Part shown: positions 10,496 through 13,016 of the stretch, in pieces
How positions within the stretch are numbered: position 1 is the first letter of the stretch
How the letters are laid out: each line of letters starts with the position of its first letter
NCBI GenBank assembly: GCA_902385765.1
Contig: CABMGU010000072.1
Location: 1-13,016 of the forward strand
Length of the DNA stretch: 13,016 nt
From: an uncultured archaeon
GTDB lineage: Archaea > Nanobdellota > Nanobdellia > Woesearchaeales > ARS49
Reading direction: 5' to 3'
Program-made: the position numbers and the translations under genes
Notes under the pieces: model-generated
Database searches by the model: none
What the model saw: only the letters and a program-made list of their open reading frames with translations
What the model was told of the DNA's origin: nothing

Positions 10496-10816
10496 TTAAA
10501 TCTTGAACTTGTCAGCCAACATACCAATAATAGGTATAGGCTTCTCCTTTCCGCTCAAGCTGTAGACAATACCGATAATCCACAAAACGAGCATCAGAAT
10601 GCTACCAATCGGCAGGATGATGAACCAGCCAATAATCGGCAGGAAAGTTCCCACAACGTACAGGATTATCCAAATAACAGACAAAACCAAACCCTGTTTT
10701 GCATAATACATAGCATACTTGTCAGTCTTGCGAGTCAAGAGCACTATAACAAAACCGACAATGCCCAAGAACACACCTAAAAACGCAAATAACTTACTAT
10801 CAGATTCTTTAGCCAT
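10496..10816 (-). CDS. DUF4870/Tic20-like membrane protein
   Basis: 106 residues with a short polar N-terminus, a hydrophobic helix at about 8-28, a loop containing K-Y-A-M-Y-Y-A-K-Q-G-L (33-43), and hydrophobic stretches about 41-58 and 60-86 that make two or three more spans, ending in SGKEKPIPIIG and a charged tail. The Y-A-K-Q-G/A loop and the closing G-K-x-x-P-I-P-x-I-G are characteristic of the DUF4870 (Tic20-like) group of small membrane proteins, whose function is unknown. The ATG at 10816 follows AGAGGTGA by 6 bases. It is convergent with the Nudix gene with only 13 A/T bases between them, and divergent from the 10928 membrane gene. Confidence 0.75.
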   Translation of the reverse strand: MAKESDSKLFAFLGVFLGIVGFVIVLLTRKTDKYAMYYAKQGLVLSVIWIILYVVGTFLPIIGWFIILPIGSILMLVLWIIGIVYSLSGKEKPIPIIGMLADKFKI

Positions 10817-10822
10817 ACTAAA

Positions 10823-10863
10823 TCACCTCTGTTTTATAGTACTGATTGGCAGGGCTTTAAAAT
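10823..10863 (-). promoter_or_regulatory. Promoter and ribosome binding site of the DUF4870 gene
   Basis: Minus strand TTTTAAA (10863-10857) is a TATA-like box. A leader of about 18 bases would hold AGAGGTGA (10830-10823), 6 bases before ATG 10816. Confidence 0.5.
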
Positions 10864-10927
10864 AGTTGCGGTTAATCAGAGTCCTATTCAAGAGTGGTAA
10901 TAAAGCATTAAAACACTCTTAATACTA

Positions 10928-11323
10928 ATGTGGCGTATGTTAACAGAAGTGCATTTCAGCAATATGGCTTCTTTGATGTACATTGTTGCATCAGTCCTGC
11001 TAATAGCTGCGTGTTTATTGTTATACAGCGCGCACAAGCTATTCAAGCCAGGAGACGTGACAGCAATAACAATCAGCATGCTTGTAGCAGGCATAGCACT
11101 GCTGGCAGCACGATTGATGGCTGTCTTTGACGCTAACATATTCCAAATACAACACTTTACGTTTTACCGTGCAGTGCTGGCAGTAATATCAGCACTGGCA
11201 TTCCTCGTATTCGCATACGAATTCTATCAATTCGCAGAACAATACGGACTGCAGGTATGCAATGTTAAAAAATCAAAATCTGAAAACAAAATAGCCAAAG
11301 CGCTTGGAGGTAGAATATGTTAG
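10928..11323 (+). CDS. Membrane protein, 131 residues, first of a two-gene operon
   Basis: Three hydrophobic helices are visible at about residues 14-35, 46-67 and 80-100, with a short loop HKLFKPGD after the first, a loop FDANIFQIQHF before the third, and a basic cytoplasmic-type tail (KKSKSENKIAKALGG). I do not recognise the family. ATG 10928 and ATG 10937 are both possible starts; AT-rich boxes at 10899-10905 and 10908-10913 fit one each. The last codons contain the ribosome binding site of the next gene, and the two reading frames overlap by 7 bases, so the two small membrane proteins are made together and may form one complex. The topology resembles half of a small transporter or sensor module, but this is only shape. 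Confidence 0.65.
   Translation: MWRMLTEVHFSNMASLMYIVASVLLIAACLLLYSAHKLFKPGDVTAITISMLVAGIALLAARLMAVFDANIFQIQHFTFYRAVLAVISALAFLVFAYEFYQFAEQYGLQVCNVKKSKSENKIAKALGGRIC
11306..11311 (+). promoter_or_regulatory. Internal ribosome binding site for the 11317 gene
   Basis: GGAGGT lies inside the 3' end of the upstream gene, 5 bases before ATG 11317, and shows that the second gene is translated from the same message. Confidence 0.7.
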
Positions 11324-11595
11324 ACTTATTATTCTGGATGCAACTATTAGGCATATTAGGAGAAGTGCTAATAGCAGGATTAGGCGTGGGAATAGCATTC
11401 CGCTCAAAATCATCAGTAGGCTGGTTCATGGGACTCAGCTTCCTGCTATACGCGCTATACGACTTCATACAGCTCGGAAGAGCCATAGGCAGCTGGGCAA
11501 TAGACCTATCCCCATACATAATCGGCATAGTATACTTTATAGCAGTTATCACAATGGTGATATCGGCCTGGAAAATATACAAAGCATTAGACTAA
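11317..11595 (+). CDS. Membrane protein, 92 residues, second of a two-gene operon
   Basis: Three predicted membrane helices at about residues 4-27, 34-52 and 66-87, with very short loops (RSKSS, GRAIGSWAID) and almost no soluble part. I do not recognise the family. It begins 7 bases before the upstream membrane gene ends and has a strong ribosome binding site, so it is co-expressed with it. Its three-helix layout is like that of its neighbour (one segment, short basic loop, two segments), so the pair may be diverged relatives or the two halves of one unit. A-ending codons predominate, as in the other plus-strand genes. Confidence 0.68.
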   Translation: MLDLLFWMQLLGILGEVLIAGLGVGIAFRSKSSVGWFMGLSFLLYALYDFIQLGRAIGSWAIDLSPYIIGIVYFIAVITMVISAWKIYKALD

Positions 11596-11626
11596 AAAAA
11601 TAAAAAAATATTTTATTTTCTTTTTC
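11594..11626. terminator. Bidirectional A/T-run terminator
   Basis: Between the convergent membrane operon and surface-protein gene lie an A-run (11596-11609, a T-run on the minus strand) and a T-rich run (11611-11626). T-runs past the stop are the usual archaeal termination signal, here available for both strands in about 33 bases. The plus-strand run overlaps the last codons of the surface-protein gene. Confidence 0.5.
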
Positions 11627-13016
11627 TCAGAACAAAGATACCTACAACACCGACCAGTCCTGCCAACAGCAGGGTGACGGAGCTGAACTCCGGGGCAGCA
11701 CCGGGGGTTGGGGACTGATTAGGGCCAAAAAGGAAAGCAATTGAATCCTGATCTACAGTAAATTGTGTCGCGTATCCGACAAATTGCGTTGCATCCGAGG
11801 TTGGCTCAACATCCACGCCCCATTCGAAACCGGTATAGGTCAAATTAAAGCCTTTTACAGTTGCAAGATTCATATCGTACTGCTGGACGGTTACCAAATT
11901 GTTACTATCTCCTCCAATTACGCTTATAAGATTTCCGGAACCAAAATTGCCGCTCGTTGCCACACCTTCGATATCTATCATTGCGCTGAAGGTATCATCA
12001 AGCGAAATGGCGCCTGTGTTGGCATTGATGACCATTAAAGCGCCCTCATTATTATTGCCATCCATTCCGTAAAGATAAGCGTAGTTATCATCTGCAGAGT
12101 CAACACGTATGCCCATGATTTCAACATTGTCAATGGTAAGATATTCCCTTGTCTGATTGAACGGCGTCATGTTAACAATAAAAAATCTTGAATACGAACC
12201 ATAATCCATAAACGCGCATACAGCAGTACCGCCGTTACAGACAAATATTGGCGGGTCATAATTGCCTGCGGCAGTTTGGTCCTGCTTTGCAAGCCGTTTT
12301 ACCGCCATCGTTGCGCCAGGCGAAGTGCCATTAATCTGCACCATAATTGCAAAAGCATTGCTTCTGCCAGACGCATAAGCATTGCCGGTAGCAGAATCTA
12401 TCACCACACCTTCAGGATAAGCACTGGAACCGGTGTTAATAACAACGCCCCTGTTTATAGAGCCAGTATTCTTGTTATACTGAATATCCAAAAAACGCAG
12501 AGTGCCGGAAGTAGAACTCAGCCAAACTTCAACACGGCTTGAATCAATAGCTATATCACCAATCTCTGTAGGATTAAATGTGGCAGTCCTATTGGCGAAA
12601 ATCCAATCAACATTACAATTGTTGGCAAGGTCTATTCTGGCAGCAGTAACCTTACCAGAATCATCGGTAGTAGCAACATAAATAATGTCGCCATCACCCC
12701 TGTGATGAAAATCATAAACGATATTTGCGCCGTAATCAAAATCAACACCACAATCATAAGCGCCACTGAAAGTATTATATGAATAAAGATAAAGATGAGA
12801 TAAATCGGTATCTCTGACCAGCATCACAGTATGATCATTTGTAACAACCAGGTCATTGCTAGGATAATAAGCCGTCTGCAAGAATTCAAGAGTCACTGAC
12901 AAATCAGGAATTGTTCTTAAAAAAGGATTGTTGGCAGTACAGCTAGGATCACTAAAAGAACCAGTAGACGGGGCTGTGGCAGAAGCGAGATTTTCTACTT
13001 TGGACCAAGTCAAATT
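11613..13016 (-). CDS. Secreted or surface beta-propeller-like protein with PEF-CTERM-like anchor (5' end missing)
   Basis: The frame is open to the window edge, so the start and signal peptide lie beyond 13016; 467 codons are seen. The body is made of beta-rich units with recurring wording such as IAIDSSRVEVWLSS, GVVIDSATGNAYASG, IRVDSADDNYAYLYG and DIEGVATSGNFGSGN, roughly one every 50-70 residues, as in NHL/YVTN-type propellers that make surface layers or adhesins. At least five N-x-S/T sites fit archaeal N-glycosylation. The last 26 residues begin PEFSSVTLL, continue as one hydrophobic helix and end RKRK; this matches the PEF-CTERM type of archaeosortase signal, where the tail is cut and replaced by a lipid. 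The call of an exported, anchored surface protein is strong; the ligand is unknown. No archaeosortase is in the window. Confidence 0.78.
   Translation of the reverse strand, partial: NLTWSKVENLASATAPSTGSFSDPSCTANNPFLRTIPDLSVTLEFLQTAYYPSNDLVVTNDHTVMLVRDTDLSHLYLYSYNTFSGAYDCGVDFDYGANIVYDFHHRGDGDIIYVATTDDSGKVTAARIDLANNCNVDWIFANRTATFNPTEIGDIAIDSSRVEVWLSSTSGTLRFLDIQYNKNTGSINRGVVINTGSSAYPEGVVIDSATGNAYASGRSNAFAIMVQINGTSPGATMAVKRLAKQDQTAAGNYDPPIFVCNGGTAVCAFMDYGSYSRFFIVNMTPFNQTREYLTIDNVEIMGIRVDSADDNYAYLYGMDGNNNEGALMVINANTGAISLDDTFSAMIDIEGVATSGNFGSGNLISVIGGDSNNLVTVQQYDMNLATVKGFNLTYTGFEWGVDVEPTSDATQFVGYATQFTVDQDSIAFLFGPNQSPTPGAAPEFSSVTLLLAGLVGVVGIFVLRKRK

Noticed and set aside
11763..12542. Plus-strand open frames inside the surface-protein gene
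   Set aside because: They are antisense to a long, compositionally consistent secreted-protein gene and lack promoters or recognisable domains.
1..13016. CRISPR array, rRNA, tRNA, insertion sequence or integrase
   Set aside because: No regularly spaced repeats, no conserved rRNA or tRNA signatures, and no transposase or integrase motifs were found on either strand.

Overview
The window looks archaeal. Most genes have an AT-rich TATA-like box centred about 24-28 bases before the start codon, which is the layout of leaderless archaeal transcripts. Where a leader exists, it carries a GGAGGTGA-type ribosome binding site. The gene content agrees: a PurO-type IMP cyclohydrolase, VapBC pairs of archaeal style, a YgiT/AbrB antitoxin, small winged-helix proteins and a surface protein with a PEF-CTERM-like tail. 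Gene density is very high and several genes overlap. A small-genome (DPANN-like) euryarchaeal-type lineage is my guess; the sequence does not prove it.

Layout. 1-189 is the end of an RBBP9/YdeN-type hydrolase, followed by an unknown 222-residue protein (216-884). 878-1019 is an unusually long leader that can fold into a compact four-way junction ending at a ribosome binding site. It precedes a VRR-NUC/PD-(D/E)xK nuclease (1020-1601). A small lipoprotein lies convergent to the nuclease. Then comes a DUF4258 toxin with a zinc-finger/AbrB antitoxin (2392-1818, minus strand) with a palindromic operator, and a membrane-anchored protein with two EF-hand loops (2996-2418, minus). A tail-to-tail VapB/VapC cassette follows (3228-3891), bracketed by a diverged 108-base direct repeat.

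4020-7088 (minus) is a housekeeping nucleotide operon: a fused orotate phosphoribosyltransferase/OMP decarboxylase, a 107-residue protein with a possible PurS-like N-terminus, and PurO. Next come a RelB antitoxin with only the last third of RelE left behind it, two divergent winged-helix-like genes, several tiny proteins, a second tail-to-tail VapC/VapB cassette in the opposite orientation (9035-9697), a winged-helix/Nudix protein, three small membrane proteins, and the C-terminal part of a large secreted beta-propeller-like protein (11613-13016, minus, cut by the window edge).

How they fit. The nucleotide operon joins pyrimidine and purine synthesis steps. Around it sit four toxin-antitoxin loci within about 8 kb, one of them broken. 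The two VapBC cassettes have the same sizes (86-residue antitoxin, 136-residue toxin), the same convergent geometry and the same few-base 3' overlap. They therefore look like copies of one convergent cassette rather than ordinary vapBC operons. This convergent cassette, and the structured leader before the nuclease, are the two most unusual things here.
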